Of a stretch of DNA of 64,000 bases, positions 1 to 10,817 are shown piece by piece (positions within the stretch are counted from its first letter, which is position 1; each line of letters starts with the position of its first letter). The translations under genes were made by a program, and so were the position numbers. This DNA is from Metamycoplasma phocicerebrale. Its GTDB lineage: Bacteria > Bacillota_I > Bacilli_A > Mycoplasmatales > Metamycoplasmataceae. The notes below the pieces were generated by a model that searched no databases, was not told the DNA's origin, and saw only the letters and a list, made by a program, of their open reading frames with translations. The stretch covers positions 620,001 to 684,000 of the forward strand of contig NZ_CP033058.2 of assembly GCF_003383595.3 (NCBI RefSeq). The letters are read 5' to 3'.

Positions 1-1023
1 ATTTATTATGTTGTTAAAAACTCTAGAAGTATACAAAAAGAATTTTGATCAGTTGAACAGTTTAAAAAAGCAGCTAAAAGTATAAAAATACAAAGCGAAG
101 TGATTGGAAAAATTGAGGCCGAAGCATTATACAAAGACTTTAAAGCTCAAAAGTTATTGAGTGAAAAAAAGATGCAAGATTTTTTAAATTCTCATCCCGA
201 ATTAAAAGATAATAATATATCAAGTTATAAAAAATCTAAAATACTAAAAAACGCACCTAAACTTTTTGATTCTCACGAATTTATTAGTCGTTATGTTGAT
301 AATTTTTTAGATTTTACAAAAACTAAATTTTTAGATTTTAAATTTGTTGATTTAGAAAAAGATGAAAGAGATAGCAAAAAATTAAAAATTCATTTTGAGG
401 TTTATTTAAATTACACTTATGCTAATGGCAGTTTTGAATTAGCTAAAATTAGATCTACTCCAGAATCAAAATATTATTATAAATCAACTCAATATACTAC
501 GTTTTTATCAAATGAATTAAAAACTTCTCCTGGCACTTTATTTTTTAATAATTGATCAACTAATGAAAAAGTAATAAAAAAAATAATTCAAAAATATCAA
601 TTAATTAATAAAAATATAGACAAGGAAATAATATCAAAAACTGAAGAACTAGAAATTCTTTTGAATAAAGAAGATAAAAATTCTGAAGATATAAATAAAA
701 TAAGCCAAGTAGAATTAGAAATAAAAGAATTAAAGGCAAAGAAAGATGAAACCTTTAAAACTCAACAATTTCAAGAGGAAGTATTTGGCTGATTTTCAGA
801 TGTTATAAATAAAACAGAAGCTTACCCTGATATATATAAAAAAGAAGAATATAAAATAATGCCTTTAATTAATGATAATAATCAATATGTATCTTGAAAT
901 TTTAGAAAAAGATTAAATGAATTAACAATTAGATTTAAGTTTGTTAATATTAAAAACCCAAAAATTGAAAGTTACGGTTCAATTAAAATTTTTACGTTGG
1001 AATTTGAAGATGGAGAAAAATAA
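1..1023 (+). CDS. hypothetical protein, 5' truncated by window edge
   Basis: An open frame enters from the left edge and ends at TAA 1021-1023, giving the last 340 residues. It crosses TGA (Trp) codons at 46, 553, 790 and 895. The protein is highly charged, with a predicted coiled-coil stretch around residues 190-250 (many Lys, Glu, Asn, Ile), and shows no catalytic motif I recognise. The next gene starts inside its last codons (14 nt overlap), so it is probably translationally coupled to the cmk operon. I cannot name a family. The N-terminus, which could carry a signal peptide or domain, is outside the window. Confidence 0.75.
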
Positions 1024-1312
1024 GAAAAGTAATAATAAAGAATTAAAAACTGAATTAAAAAATATTAGAAAAAAATCAATTAATGAATTAGAATTTTTAA
1101 TTGAATTATCAAAAAAATATAATTTAAAAAATATTGATAATTTAAAAATTTTTTTAGAAAATAAAAAAAGAGGGCATCATTATGCTTCTGGTGAATTAAA
1201 AAAAATAATAAACAAAATGAGTAAATTTGAGGACTTAAATAGTATAAAAAAGAAAAATATAAACATAGAAGATAAATTTAAAAAAATAATTGAAGATGAT
1301 TGAAAGGATTAA
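1010..1312 (+). CDS. small charged hypothetical protein (100 aa)
   Basis: ATG at 1010 lies in the end of the preceding gene, after GAAGATGGAG-like sequence. The frame crosses TGA at 1301 and stops at TAA 1310-1312, one base before cmk. The product is 100 residues, very Lys/Asn rich, with two helical stretches (about 10-45 and 60-95) and a short GHHYASGE segment between them. No family recognised. It may be a small nucleic-acid-binding or regulatory protein coupled to cmk, but that is inference only from charge and position. Confidence 0.65.
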
Positions 1313-1313
1313 A

Positions 1314-1985
1314 ATGTCTAATAAAAAAATTAATATTGCTATAGATGGTCCTTCAGGAGTAGGTAAAACTATTATGGCTAACATGCTAGCTAATAAATTA
1401 GGTTATAAATTTATAAGTAGTGGGACTTTATATCGAACAATTGCCTACAATGCATTAAAAAACAATATTAATTTAGCTAATGAAGAAGCTATTAATAAAG
1501 CATGAAATATAAAGGACCTTTTTATTACTGAAGATGACAAAATTATTTTAAATAACGAAGATATAACTTTAAAAATAAGAGAAGATAAAGTATCACAAGC
1601 CGCTTCAAGTATAGCTAAATTTTCTTCTATTAGAGAAAAAGTAAACAAATTTATTCAAAAATTAGGTGAAGATAAAAAAGGAATAATAGTAGATGGTAGA
1701 GATGCAACCTATAGAATTTTGCCTAATGCTGAAGTCAAATTCTTTTTGTGAGCCAGTCCAGAAATAAGAGCTGATCGTAGAGTTAAACAAGATTTAGAAT
1801 TAGGAATAAATTCAAACTACAAAGATATATTACAATCAATAAAAGAAAGAGACTACAATGATATGCATCGTGACATTGATCCTTTAAAAGTAAGTGAGGG
1901 AAGCATAGAAATAGATACCTCAAATTTAAGTATTGAAGAAAATTTTAAAGTTATGTATGATGAAGTTATGAAGAGGTTAAAATAA
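1314..1985 (+). CDS. cmk: cytidylate kinase
   Basis: This cytosolic enzyme phosphorylates CMP and dCMP to the diphosphates, using ATP. The start ATG at 1314 gives a 223-residue protein, normal for the family. The P-loop GPSGVGKT lies at about residues 11-18, SSGTLYRT (the CMP-binding region) follows at about 37, and a DGRD motif is near residue 131. One Trp is encoded by TGA at 1503. It follows the hypothetical gene by one base and is followed one base later by der, the common cmk-der arrangement in Firmicutes and mollicutes. Confidence 0.96.
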
Positions 1986-1986
1986 T

Positions 1987-3303
1987 ATGAAAAATGTTGT
2001 TGCAATTATTGGAAAGCCAAATGTTGGCAAATCAACATTATTCAACAAAGTTATTGATAAAAGAAAATCAATAGTATATGATACTCCGGGAGTAACTAGG
2101 GATAGAATTTATGACATCGCAAAGTGATCTGGTCATGAATTTAAAATTATAGATACAGGCGGAATTACACAAGAAAATGAAGATTTTAAAGAACAAATAA
2201 AAAAACAAGCTGAAATTGCTATAAATGAAGCTAAAGTTATTGTTTTCATAGTTGATGGAAGACAACCTTTAACTAGTGAAGATTTTTTTGTAGCTAGTTT
2301 ATTAAGAAAAACTAATAAAAAAATACTTTTTGTTTTAAACAAAATGGAATCTACAAATTATCAAGTTTATGATAATCAAATTTATAAACTTGGTTTTAAA
2401 GAAATATTTCCAATAAGTGCTATTCATGGCGATGGTGTTGGAAACCTTTTAGATAAAATTCTTGAAAATTTAGATTTTAGCCAAGATAATACTAACAATA
2501 ATTTTAAACTAACAATACTCGGCCCCGCAAATGCTGGAAAATCAACTTTATTAAATACACTATCAAATGAAAATAGATCTATAGTTTCTGACATAGAAGG
2601 AACAACAAGAGATTCTGTTTCTACTATTGTAAAAATTAATGAAGAAGAATTTGAAATCATAGATACAGCGGGAATCAAAAGAAAAAGCAAATTAACTGAT
2701 AGTATTGAACATTACTCATTAATGAGAGCAAATGATTCAATAGAAGAAGCAGATTTATGTTTATTGATGTTAGATGCTACAAAAGAAGTTAGCCATTTTA
2801 GCCAAAATATAATAGGAATTGTCTACGAACTAAAAAAACCATTAATTATAATAGTAAACAAATGAGATTTGATTGAAAAAGATACAAATACAATGCATGA
2901 ATATAAAAAATCTTTATCAAAAAAATTAAAATTTGTAGAATGAGCTCCCGTTGTATTTATATCTGCTAAAAATAAGCAAAGAATATCTAAATTAAAAAAT
3001 GAAATAATTAAAGTAAAAAATAATATTAATAGAAAAATTAATACAAATCAACTTAATTCATTAATGATGACAGCACAAATGATTAAACCTGCTTCACCTA
3101 TTAAAGGTAAGAGATTATCTATTACTTTTTCAAGACAAATTGAAGCTAAAATACCAACTTTTTTGCTTTTTGTTAATGATACAAATTGTGCTCACTTTAC
3201 TTACTTAAGATATATAGAAAATCAAATAAGACAAAACTATGATTTTTCAGGAACTCCTATTCAATTAGTTTTAAAAAATAAAAATAAAAGAGAGGAAAAA
3301 TAA
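1987..3303 (+). CDS. der: ribosome biogenesis GTPase Der (EngA)
   Basis: Der matures the 50S ribosomal subunit. The 438-residue protein has two consecutive GTPase domains, the family signature. Domain 1 has GKPNVGKST near residue 9, DTPGVTRD near 34 and DTGG near 56. Domain 2 has GPANAGKST near residue 180, EGTTRD near 205 and [10 protein letters not shown] near 227. A KH-like C-terminal domain ends at TAA 3301-3303. NKW of domain 2 uses TGA for Trp. The stop overlaps the gpsA start as TAATG, so the two genes are translationally coupled. Confidence 0.97.
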
Positions 3304-4286
3304 TGGAAAATAAAATTGCAATATTAGGCAGTGGAGCTATGGGCACAGCTTGTGCTTCTATATTAAAAGAAAATAAACAAAATGTTATTATATATGGGAT
3401 AAATGATCAAGAACTTGATGATTTAAAAAAAGGTTACAATTCTAAATACTTTCAAAATAAAAAACTTTATGAATTTGAAGTGACTAAAAATTTAGAAGAA
3501 GCAATAAAAGAAGCTAATTATATATTAATAGCAATACCCACCAAATTTATTCCTGATGTTTTTTTTGATTTAGTTAAAAAAATAAACAATAAAACAATAA
3601 TCATAAATGTGTCTAAAGGTTTTTGACCAAATTCTACCGATTTTATACATACTAAAATGGATAAAATAATAAAAGAAAACCCTAATATAGAAGGTATTGT
3701 ATCTTTGATAGGTCCTTCTTTTGCTATTGATATAATAAACAAAAATATTACTTTAATTAATAGCGTATCAAAGGACATACAATTAGCCAAAAAAGTAAAA
3801 AAATTATTTTCAAATGAATGGTTTGGAGTCATAATTAATAATGATGTTATTGGAGCGGAAGTAGGATCTACTTTTAAAAATGTTATAGCTATAGCTTCAG
3901 GAATGGCTGAAGGTTTAGGTTATTCAACAAACACTCAAGCAGCACTCTTAACAATAGGCTTAAAAGAAATGCAAAAATATTCTTTAAGTTTGGGAGCGAG
4001 GCCAGAAACAATTTATGAATTAAGTGGGTTAGGTGATTTAATACTAACTGGATTATCGGATAAATCAAGAAATTATTGTTTTGGTAAAAGTTTTTTTAAT
4101 AAAAAAATTGACGAAAATGCTATAACAATTGAAGGTTTAAAAGCGTTAGAGTATATTTATGCTCAAAATAAGGACAATAATAAAATAAAATTACCTTTAA
4201 TTAATGGACTTTACAAAATAGTATATAATAAAGAAAACCCTAAAGAAATAATTAAAGGTTTGATGAAAAACCTAATTACAGATTAG
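3303..4286 (+). CDS. gpsA: glycerol-3-phosphate dehydrogenase [NAD(P)+]
   Basis: GpsA makes sn-glycerol 3-phosphate from dihydroxyacetone phosphate for phospholipid synthesis. The N-terminal Rossmann motif is LGSGAMGTA (residues 7-15). GPSFA lies near residue 137, the substrate-binding NVIAIASGMAEG near 191, and GLGDLILTG near 243. The product has 327 residues, normal for the family. One internal Trp (about 3624) is TGA. The start is fixed by the 1-base overlap with der. A strong SD for hup follows 11 bases after its stop. Confidence 0.96.
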
Positions 4287-4306
4287 AGTTTAGTAAAGGA
4301 GAACTC

Positions 4307-4603
4307 ATGACAAAAAAAGAATTAATTAGAAAAACTTCAGAGCAAACAGGATTTCAACAAGCAATGATTGAATCTATCTTTGATGAGATGATTAAAATAA
4401 TAATCGAAGAAATTGCAAGTTCTAGACAAGTAGCAATTTCTGGTTTTGGAGTTTTTTCTTCTAAATATGTTCCAAGCAAAGTTCAACAACACAATATTAC
4501 AAAAGAAAACATAGAAGTGCCTGAAAAAATGGACCCACGTTTCAAATTTTCAGATGTTTTAAAAACAAAAGTTGATGAATTTTTTAGAAAAACTAAAAAA
4601 TAA
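4307..4603 (+). CDS. hup: HU family DNA-binding protein
   Basis: A histone-like nucleoid protein of 98 residues, slightly longer than the usual 90. The start ATG has an excellent SD (AAAGGAG, 4296-4302). N-terminal MTKKELIRKTSEQTG and GFGVFSSKYV are typical of HU; the usual R-x-x-R-N-P arm is replaced by an atypical QQHNITKENI stretch, seen in some mycoplasma HU proteins. The last 11 bases overlap the 3' end of recU on the opposite strand, so the two transcripts converge without an obvious intervening terminator. Confidence 0.93.
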   Translation: MTKKELIRKTSEQTGFQQAMIESIFDEMIKIIIEEIASSRQVAISGFGVFSSKYVPSKVQQHNITKENIEVPEKMDPRFKFSDVLKTKVDEFFRKTKK

Positions 4604-5096
4604 TATTTTCCACAATATTTAAAATTCCAGGAAAGGATAAAATTAATTTTTTTCCTATAGTTAAAGCATCCTTATAATGGATTGCTTTTTTATTTTTTAA
4701 AATTTGAACAAAATCTTTATGTTTAATAAAAATAAAATTTCCTGGGTTTTTAAAAAAGATAATTCAGAAAGATATTCCTTTATATTTTTCCACTATATTT
4801 AAATACTCTATTTGATGGTTTTTTATATTATTTATAGGTAAAAAATCTTCTTCTGTGCTTTTTGCTTCAAAAGCTAAAAATTTTCCTTGATATACTCCAT
4901 AATAATCTACTGAACTTTTAGTTTTTATACGAGCTTCGTTTAATTTTAATTTTTTATCATTTAAATCAACGCTTCTAAAAGTTACATCTAAATTTTTTTT
5001 ATGAATTAAACAAATATTATTTTTTAAATAATATTCTTTGGTTTGGTTAATTATCGTCTCCAAAAACATTCCTCGATTTTTATGTAAACTACTCAT
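4593..5096 (-). CDS. recU: Holliday junction resolvase RecU
   Basis: RecU cuts Holliday junctions in recombination and chromosome segregation. The protein has 167 residues, the usual length. NRGMFLETIIN near residue 7, the catalytic segment VDYYGVYQGKFLAFEAKST (D...E-x-K), HQIEYL and the C-terminal FPGILNI all match the family. Trp in the SFWI stretch is TGA (4764-4766). I chose ATG at 5094-5096 because it gives the canonical MS..NRGMF start; an in-frame TTG lies 18 bases upstream. The stop TAG at 4593-4595 is inside hup. Confidence 0.94.
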
Positions 5097-5111
5097 ATTA
5101 AAATTAAAACA

Positions 5112-5143
5112 CAAAAAATAGGGTTTGTTTTCCCTATTTTTTC
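5112..5143 (-). terminator. Rho-independent terminator between the DUF2779 gene and recU
   Basis: A perfect 11-bp stem (AAAAAATAGGG paired with CCCTATTTTTT) with an 8-base loop. It lies between the stop of the DUF2779 gene (5150) and the recU start (5096), so in minus-strand orientation it ends the nuclease operon. A/T runs on both sides make it potentially bidirectional. Confidence 0.85.
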
Positions 5144-5149
5144 GCTATT

Positions 5150-7276
5150 TTAAATATTGTATTTTTTAAAATTATCAAAATATTCTTTACTGTTTTTCAT
5201 TAAAAATTTAACTAAATCAGCAACCATAAGCATAGCCATAACATCATTATGGCAATAAATTTTTAAAGCTTCTACTTTTTTAGCTCATTCATTATCCTTT
5301 ATAACGTTTAATGCTCTTGTTGTGGCTATGGATAGAGCAGACGCTCCATTTTTTACTTCTAATTCTGAATAAGGGGTTATTTTATGTTTTAAATATTTAT
5401 AAATATGGTTTTGAGTAACAAAATATTCTAATTTTTTTATTGAATAAGAATCCCTTATGTATCCAATATTTATAATTCTATCTGATACCATAGGTCAACC
5501 AAAATTTTTAGAACTATAAAATAGTTTTTCTAAGTCCACTATTCTTTTAACTATGAAATCAATTTTATTTGCATAATTTTCAAATTCATTTTTAGTAATT
5601 TTATTATTATCTAAATATATTCCTAATCTAAATTTAATTTCTTCTAATCTTGGTTTTTCATAATTTTGATTATAAACTATATAATAGTCTATTTCATTAT
5701 CGTATAAATCATCAATTATTTTCTTATAAGTATTTAAACCTAACTCTAATGGATCGTAAACATAATTAGATGTCTCATAAATTTCATTATTTTGAGTTTT
5801 AATAATCGAAGTCTGAGATATTGTTTGATTTCAAGGACGTAAATAATCTACTAAAGGAACAGGTAAACTAACTCCTTCAAAATCAAATCAAGCAATTTTG
5901 CTTTTGGTATCGCTGATAACCTTATATTCTTCAGTTTGAATTATGCTTTCATTAATAGATATTAAATTATTAGTAAAAAACTCGATTGCTTTTTGTGTTT
6001 TTAAATCATCACCAGGTTCTTTAATTAATTCATTTGAAATTAATTTAAAAAATTTTTTAGCACCAAAAGGATATTGGGGATAATTTTTATTAATAAGAAT
6101 ATTAAAACCAACATTGTCAAAATTATTAATAAAATCATCCTTAGTAAGTTTTCAATTTATATCTATATTATCTTGATTTTTTATAAGGTATAAAAATTCA
6201 TCAAAAGAACAAGTATATTTACTTAATTTAGTTTTTTCTATTAATACCCTTTTTTCATTAAAATCATATTGCGCTGAAGTTAAATCATTTAAAACGTGTT
6301 CAATTATAGTAACATTATTTTTTTTAGTTTTAGTATTAGAATAGTTAAAATTGGGATCAGACACTAATTTGGCATTAATTTCACTTTCTGCTTGTATATT
6401 TTTTAAAGAATTACTATCAACTCCACCTTTTGAAAACGAGCTATATTCTGAAAGTTCAAATTTTAAAATACCTTTTCTAACGTTTTTATTATTTTGGTAT
6501 AAAGGCCTTAAAATTTTTATGCTTTTAATTTCTAAATATTGAGAAATTATTTTATAATCAAAATATGCTTTTAATAAATTTTTTCTTTTTGTTTTTGAAG
6601 AATAATTTAAATTACCAAATATTCCATTTTGGATATCTATAAATATAGGTTTAGATATGCAACCTTTATACTCAAGACAAGGATTAATTATTAATTTATA
6701 GCTTTTTTTAAAGGCTTCTTGTGTTTCTTTTATTTTAGTTTCAATTGTTTGTTTATCTGAAATAAAAATTATTTCTTCTTCCTTAAATTTATAATTATTT
6801 TTATAGGTTTGAATTAAATAATCTATACCTTGTTTGGAAACTAAATCTAAACCTGTATTTAATAACTCATAATTATTAAACATTTTAAATAAATAATTTA
6901 TATTCTTATATAAATCTTCTTTATTAAATTTTTCTTGCAATTTAGTATTTTTAGATAATTCTTTTTCTAAAAACTCTAACTTATCATAAGTAGAAATTTT
7001 TTGAATTTTTTGTTGGTTTTCTTCGCTAAGTTCCTTATTTATATAATTATCAAAAATCAATTCAATATCATCGATATTAAAATTTAATAAATCTAAGGGG
7101 CTTTCTTCAATTAAATTATCATTTTTTTCTTCAATTAAATCATTTATATTCTCAATTAAATCATTATGATTTAAATTAATAAAATCTGTTGAAATATCAT
7201 TAAAAATAAATCAAGGTCTTGTAGTATTAGCAATTACAAAATCATTAAAAGAATAAAATTTCTTATTTTTCTTCAT
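5150..7276 (-). CDS. DUF2779 domain protein, putative nuclease (RecB-like/DEDD)
   Basis: A 708-residue protein crossing many TGA (Trp) codons. The C-terminal half has the DUF2779 signature: WFDFEGVSLP near residue 456 and the final YCHNDVMAML segment near residue 680. These resemble the acidic motifs of DEDD 3'-5' exonucleases. The middle (about residues 150-220) contains a CLEYKGC/IFIDIQNG stretch like the PD-(D/E)xK nuclease part of related proteins. The N-terminus includes a short acidic repeat (LIEEKNDNLIEE). The start ATG 7274-7276 overlaps the upstream nuclease gene by 14 bases. Biochemical role unknown to me; probably DNA processing, judged by its nuclease neighbour and recU. Confidence 0.82.
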
Positions 7277-8117
7277 AATCTGGAACCGCTTTTCCCACTT
7301 TAACTCATTCTAAATATAATTCTTCTCACTCTTTTGAATCATGACATCTTAAATATTTTATTAAATCACCATCGATCATATCATTTCATTTAGGACTTAT
7401 TCCTGTTTTTGTATAGTGTTCATACCATTTACGGCATGTTTCCATATCATCTTCAACTTGTTTCTCATTAACATTAAAAAATCAATTTTTTAAAATTCTT
7501 TTATTTACATCTACTCATTCAGGATTATTATAATCATCTTCCTCAAGGAAACAAGCCACTATTGTAAAACGTTTAGCTCCTATTAAATAAGAATATAGTT
7601 GAGCTTGTTTTATGTAACTAGGACTAATTCCTTCATTATTTCACGAATCAAATTTTTTGGCCCCGGCTGTTTTTATTTCTATAACTAAGTTTTCAGATTC
7701 TAAATAACCATCGGGCAATCCCCCAAAAAGATCATTTTCTTTAAAATAATCGTAATTATATTCTTTAGCATCAAATCTTTTAATTTTAAAATTAAACTTA
7801 TTTTCTAATTTTTCTAAAATTTTAGGTTCAATTTTAACACCAGCATTAACATATTTTTTATCTAAAACGGGCAACGCAAAGCCTGATATTCTGGCAAAAG
7901 CACTAAATTGACTATTAAATTTAGTTAATTCTAAAACGTCTCCTAAAGCAGAACCTGTAATTTTTCTAAAAGCCCCAAAAGCGCCTGGTTTATGTGCTAA
8001 TAATTTTTTATGGTAATTTTCTTCTAATTTAACTACTTTATTTTCATCATCTAAAAAATAATGTTTTCCATTATATAAATAACGAGATGGAATTTTTATT
8101 TCTTTTTGGTCATTCAT
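7263..8117 (-). CDS. YqaJ-like putative nuclease (MAGa7180 family)
   Basis: A 284-residue mycoplasma protein resembling the MAGa7180 family of putative nucleases. The core GGLPDGYL ... LVIEIKTAG (about residues 133-153) is the D...E-x-K motif of PD-(D/E)xK nucleases of the YqaJ/lambda-exonuclease type, and AFRKITGSALGDVL near residue 50 resembles the helix preceding it. The start ATG at 8115-8117 has a strong SD (AAAAGGAGAAAA in minus orientation). Seven Trp in the C-terminal third are TGA. It lies between a regulator-like gene and the DUF2779 gene with overlapping ends, implying joint expression. Confidence 0.82.
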
Positions 8118-8129
8118 TTTTTCTCCTTT

Positions 8130-8252
8130 TTAATCAAACTTAATTAATTTATATTTTTTAGCCAAATCACTATAAATTACAGATACTTTTGAATAAAAAG
8201 TTTGGTCATTTCGATCCATTGTTCCAATTGTATCAATTGCTTTGATAATATC
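8130..8252 (-). pseudogene. in-frame 3' remainder of the HTH/IrrE-like gene beyond a TAA
   Basis: Directly after TAA 8253-8255 the same frame stays open for 40 sense codons (DIIKAIDTIGTMDRND near its start, DLAKKYKLIKFD at its end) and stops at TAA 8130-8132. That is 12 bases before the nuclease start, with the nuclease SD squeezed in between. The composition and tight junction indicate this was the original C-terminus, cut off by a single nonsense mutation (for example GAA or CAA to TAA). Confidence 0.75.
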
Positions 8253-9203
8253 TTAAGCCATTTCCAATTTAGTTCCTTTATGTTTATTTTTTCAAGAAGA
8301 ATAATATTTTTTAAACAAATCATAATATTCATCTTTTGTTAAAAGGGGATAAAATCACGAAATGATTTCTCTTATTAAAGCAAACAAAATAAGTATTTCT
8401 GAATTATACATATCAGTTAAAATAATGTATTTCTTTTTACCATATGTAAAACTAATAGCTCTTGTAAATGATTTTTCTACATAAGGTAATTTAATTATTT
8501 CGACTCCTCTTTGATATAGTAAAAACGAGGCCCTTTCAAACTTGTCTTTAAATTCCATTTTATTGCTGAATAAAATATCAAATATTTCTACTATAAAACT
8601 TTTAGTTAAATTATTAGACAATTTAAAAGTTTTTCCATTTAAATCTTTAAAATAATCTTTAATAAATAACTCGCAATATCTAATAAAGGGCAAACGATAA
8701 GGTTTAAATATTTTGCATTTATGTATATAAAGATGTTTTTGTACATCTTCAAGATATGCTTCGGGATCCAAAGTTCCATAAAACCTTTTAATTAAATTAA
8801 GTTTTTCTTCAGTTGTGAGTTCTTTGATGGGTTCAACATTATTCAAAGTATTAAATATGTATGGGTTTTTTTCTAATACTTCTCATCCAAACACTTTTAT
8901 TAAACTTTCAGATTTATTTTCATCATAATCATATATTTTTTTATTCTTAAAAAAGTATCATTTATCAGTTAAATATCCAGTTTCTAAATTAAAATAATCC
9001 TCAACATCTTGCATAAGATTTAAACTAACATCAGATTTATTGTCATATAAAAGATTAATAAGTTTTCTTCTATCGGCTTTTATTTCAATTGATAATTTTG
9101 TTATATTAATATTTAATACTTTTAAAATTATCTTAAAAAATTGACCGAAAGTTGTACAGTCATTTATTTTTTGTTCGATGTATTTTAAATTTTCAAAATT
9201 CAT
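8253..9203 (-). CDS. HTH protein with degenerate IrrE/ImmA-like domain, truncated by a premature TAA
   Basis: A 316-residue product. Residues 1-80 look like an XRE-type helix-turn-helix (ITKLSIEIKADRRKLINLL). The second half follows the layout of ImmA/IrrE (COG2856) proteins: a GVEIIKLPYV strand, then YIILTDMYNSEILILFALIREI. In active members that last helix carries the zinc motif HExxH; here it reads REIIS, so the protease site appears lost. The start ATG 9201-9203 has an AAGGAA SD. The frame ends at TAA 8253-8255, but 41 further sense codons follow in the same frame (see next entry). Family assignment is inference from layout. Confidence 0.65.
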
Positions 9204-9251
9204 AAAATTCCTTAAGATAAAAAGTAATTTCTTTTATTCGCAAATAATCAC

Positions 9252-9275
9252 ATATATATATATATATATATATAT
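9252..9275. repeat. (AT)12 dinucleotide tract upstream of the nuclease operon
   Basis: Twelve AT units run from 9252 to 9275 and end in a TATAAT-like sequence readable on both strands. The tract is about 50 bases upstream of the HTH/nuclease operon start. Such tracts are prone to slippage, and in mycoplasmas promoter-proximal repeats can switch expression. Confidence 0.8.
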
Positions 9276-9439
9276 TATAATATAAAAAATTTAAAAAAAT
9301 TTTAGATATTATTTTTTTATATGTATTCCAAATTATTGTTTTTTTAACCAATAAAGAAGTTTTTAAATTCTTATTTTTGTTTACTTTATTTAGAATAGTG
9401 ATAAATTAAAAATAAAATAAAATTTATTTTAAAAATAAT

Positions 9440-10757
9440 TTCCTTAAATGAAATATCAAGTGCAACACATAATTGTGCTTGATGTTTTTATTATATATTT
9501 AAAATTTTAAAGTTTGTAAAAATATATGTTTTTTTTGTTTTTATGTATTTTTTAAACAATTTAAATAAACAAAAAACACCGTTTATTCGGTAGAAATAAA
9601 TTCTAATTTATTTATTTGTTAATTATTAGCTTAGATGTAATTTTCTTTTAAAAATAGTTCTTTTGAAGATTTTCAACCAAGTATTTCTCTTGGCATTTCA
9701 TTTATTTTATTTGAAATATTTTGTAACGTTTCAATGTTGATTGTATTAAAGTTAAAACCTTTTTTATATTCCCTTCTAATTAAACCATTTCAATTTTCAT
9801 TTGAACCACGTTGAAATGATGCATAAGGTTCAGCTCGATAAATTTTTATTTTTAATCATTTGGCTAATATTCCTATTTTTTCAAATTCTATACCATTGTC
9901 AATTGTTATACTTTTAACAATTAAACTATTTTCTTTTATTAGCTTGCGTAGTTGAGTATTAATTTCATAACCTGATTTACTTAAAACAAATGTTGCAAAG
10001 CCTATTCTTGTTTTTCGTTCTGTTAAAGTTAAAATATTTCTGAAACCAGTGCTGCGCTTGCCAATTACTAGATCGGCTTCCCAATGACCATATTCTTGTC
10101 TTAAATCTATAGATTTAGGTCTAGTTCAAATCGGAAAAACATAGCTAGCGCTTGTAACTAATCTGCTTACAACTGAAGCTGTTCGTTTGCTGCCCTTTTT
10201 ATAAAAACTTCTTAATCTATTATGTTTTTTAATTGTTCATTGATTACTTCTTATCCAATTAAAAACAGTTCTTAGCGATGGTAATTTAATTTTAAAATTA
10301 TTTTTAATATAATGATATGTTGATTTTATACCAAAAAACTTTTTGTCATATTTTTGAATAAAAATTTTAGTAAATTCTTTATAGCTAAAATTAACATTAA
10401 ATTTAAACATATATTTATGAGAATGTCTTTTAAACGATTTTATATTTGCTGCACAAGAATCATAATTTCCAGTTAAATCAAGATTTCTTTTTATTTCTCT
10501 AGAAACGGTTGAAGGACTTCTGCGTAATTGTCTAGCAATTTTTCGTATTGAATAGCCATTATCCATTAATTTTTTGATAAAAAATCTTTCTTCATAAGAA
10601 ATGTGAAAATATTTTTTAAATGCTTTATAATTCATATTAGGTCTCCTTAGGTGTTTTTGCGAGGCCTTTTTTATTTTTTTAAGTAGAAAAAAATTCAAGT
10701 GCCCTCACACTAATATTTTATCAATAAAGTGTTGCACTTGAATTTTCAATTCAGCAA
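9440..10757 (-). mobile_element. IS30-family insertion sequence, copy 1
   Basis: Comparison with the second copy at 23405-24723 fixes the boundaries. Both share sequence from TTCCTTAAATG to TTCAATTCAGCAA and then diverge. The ends form imperfect inverted repeats of 29 bp with 24 matches, including the perfect core TCAAGTGCAACAC. Inside is one transposase on the minus strand. The left end also forms a hairpin (ATCAAG...CTTGAT) followed by T-rich sequence, terminator-like. I see no target-site duplication. Confidence 0.92.
9631..10635 (-). CDS. IS30 family transposase (copy 1)
   Basis: A 334-residue DDE transposase. The N-terminal helix-turn-helix contains GYSIRKIARQLRRSPSTVS (about residues 25-43). 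The catalytic core has HWEADLVIG (first Asp), TIDNGIEF (second Asp) and NENWNGLIRREY (Glu), all typical of IS30. The start ATG 10633-10635 was chosen because a strong SD (AAGGAG) sits 5-7 bases upstream; a longer frame exists but lacks an SD. Several Trp are TGA. The gene looks intact, and the SD can pair with GGCCTC 14 bases upstream, possibly limiting translation of read-through RNA. Confidence 0.95.
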
Positions 10758-10786
10758 TGCACAAAATTGTGCATTTATTTTTTTAT
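10758..10786. terminator. terminator hairpin flush with the right end of IS copy 1
   Basis: A 7-bp perfect stem (TGCACAA/TTGTGCA, loop AA) followed by a T-rich run. Its first base is the first base outside the IS. Confidence 0.7.
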
Positions 10787-10791
10787 TAAAA

Positions 10792-10797
10792 TATAAT
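10792..10797 (+). promoter_or_regulatory. -10 box for the membrane protein gene
   Basis: TATAAT is followed 20 bases later by the ATG at 10818, with an AAAGGG ribosome binding site in between. I see no clear -35, which is usual for mycoplasmas. Confidence 0.55.
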
Positions 10798-10817
10798 TTT
10801 TTTATTAAAGGGAAAAT

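Noticed and set aside
5150-9203. Prophage
   Set aside because: No phage structural, integrase or lysis genes are visible; nuclease genes alone are not enough.
9437-10760. Target-site duplications around the IS copies
   Set aside because: Flanking bases (AAT/TGC and CAC/TAT) do not match; any duplication is too short or lost.
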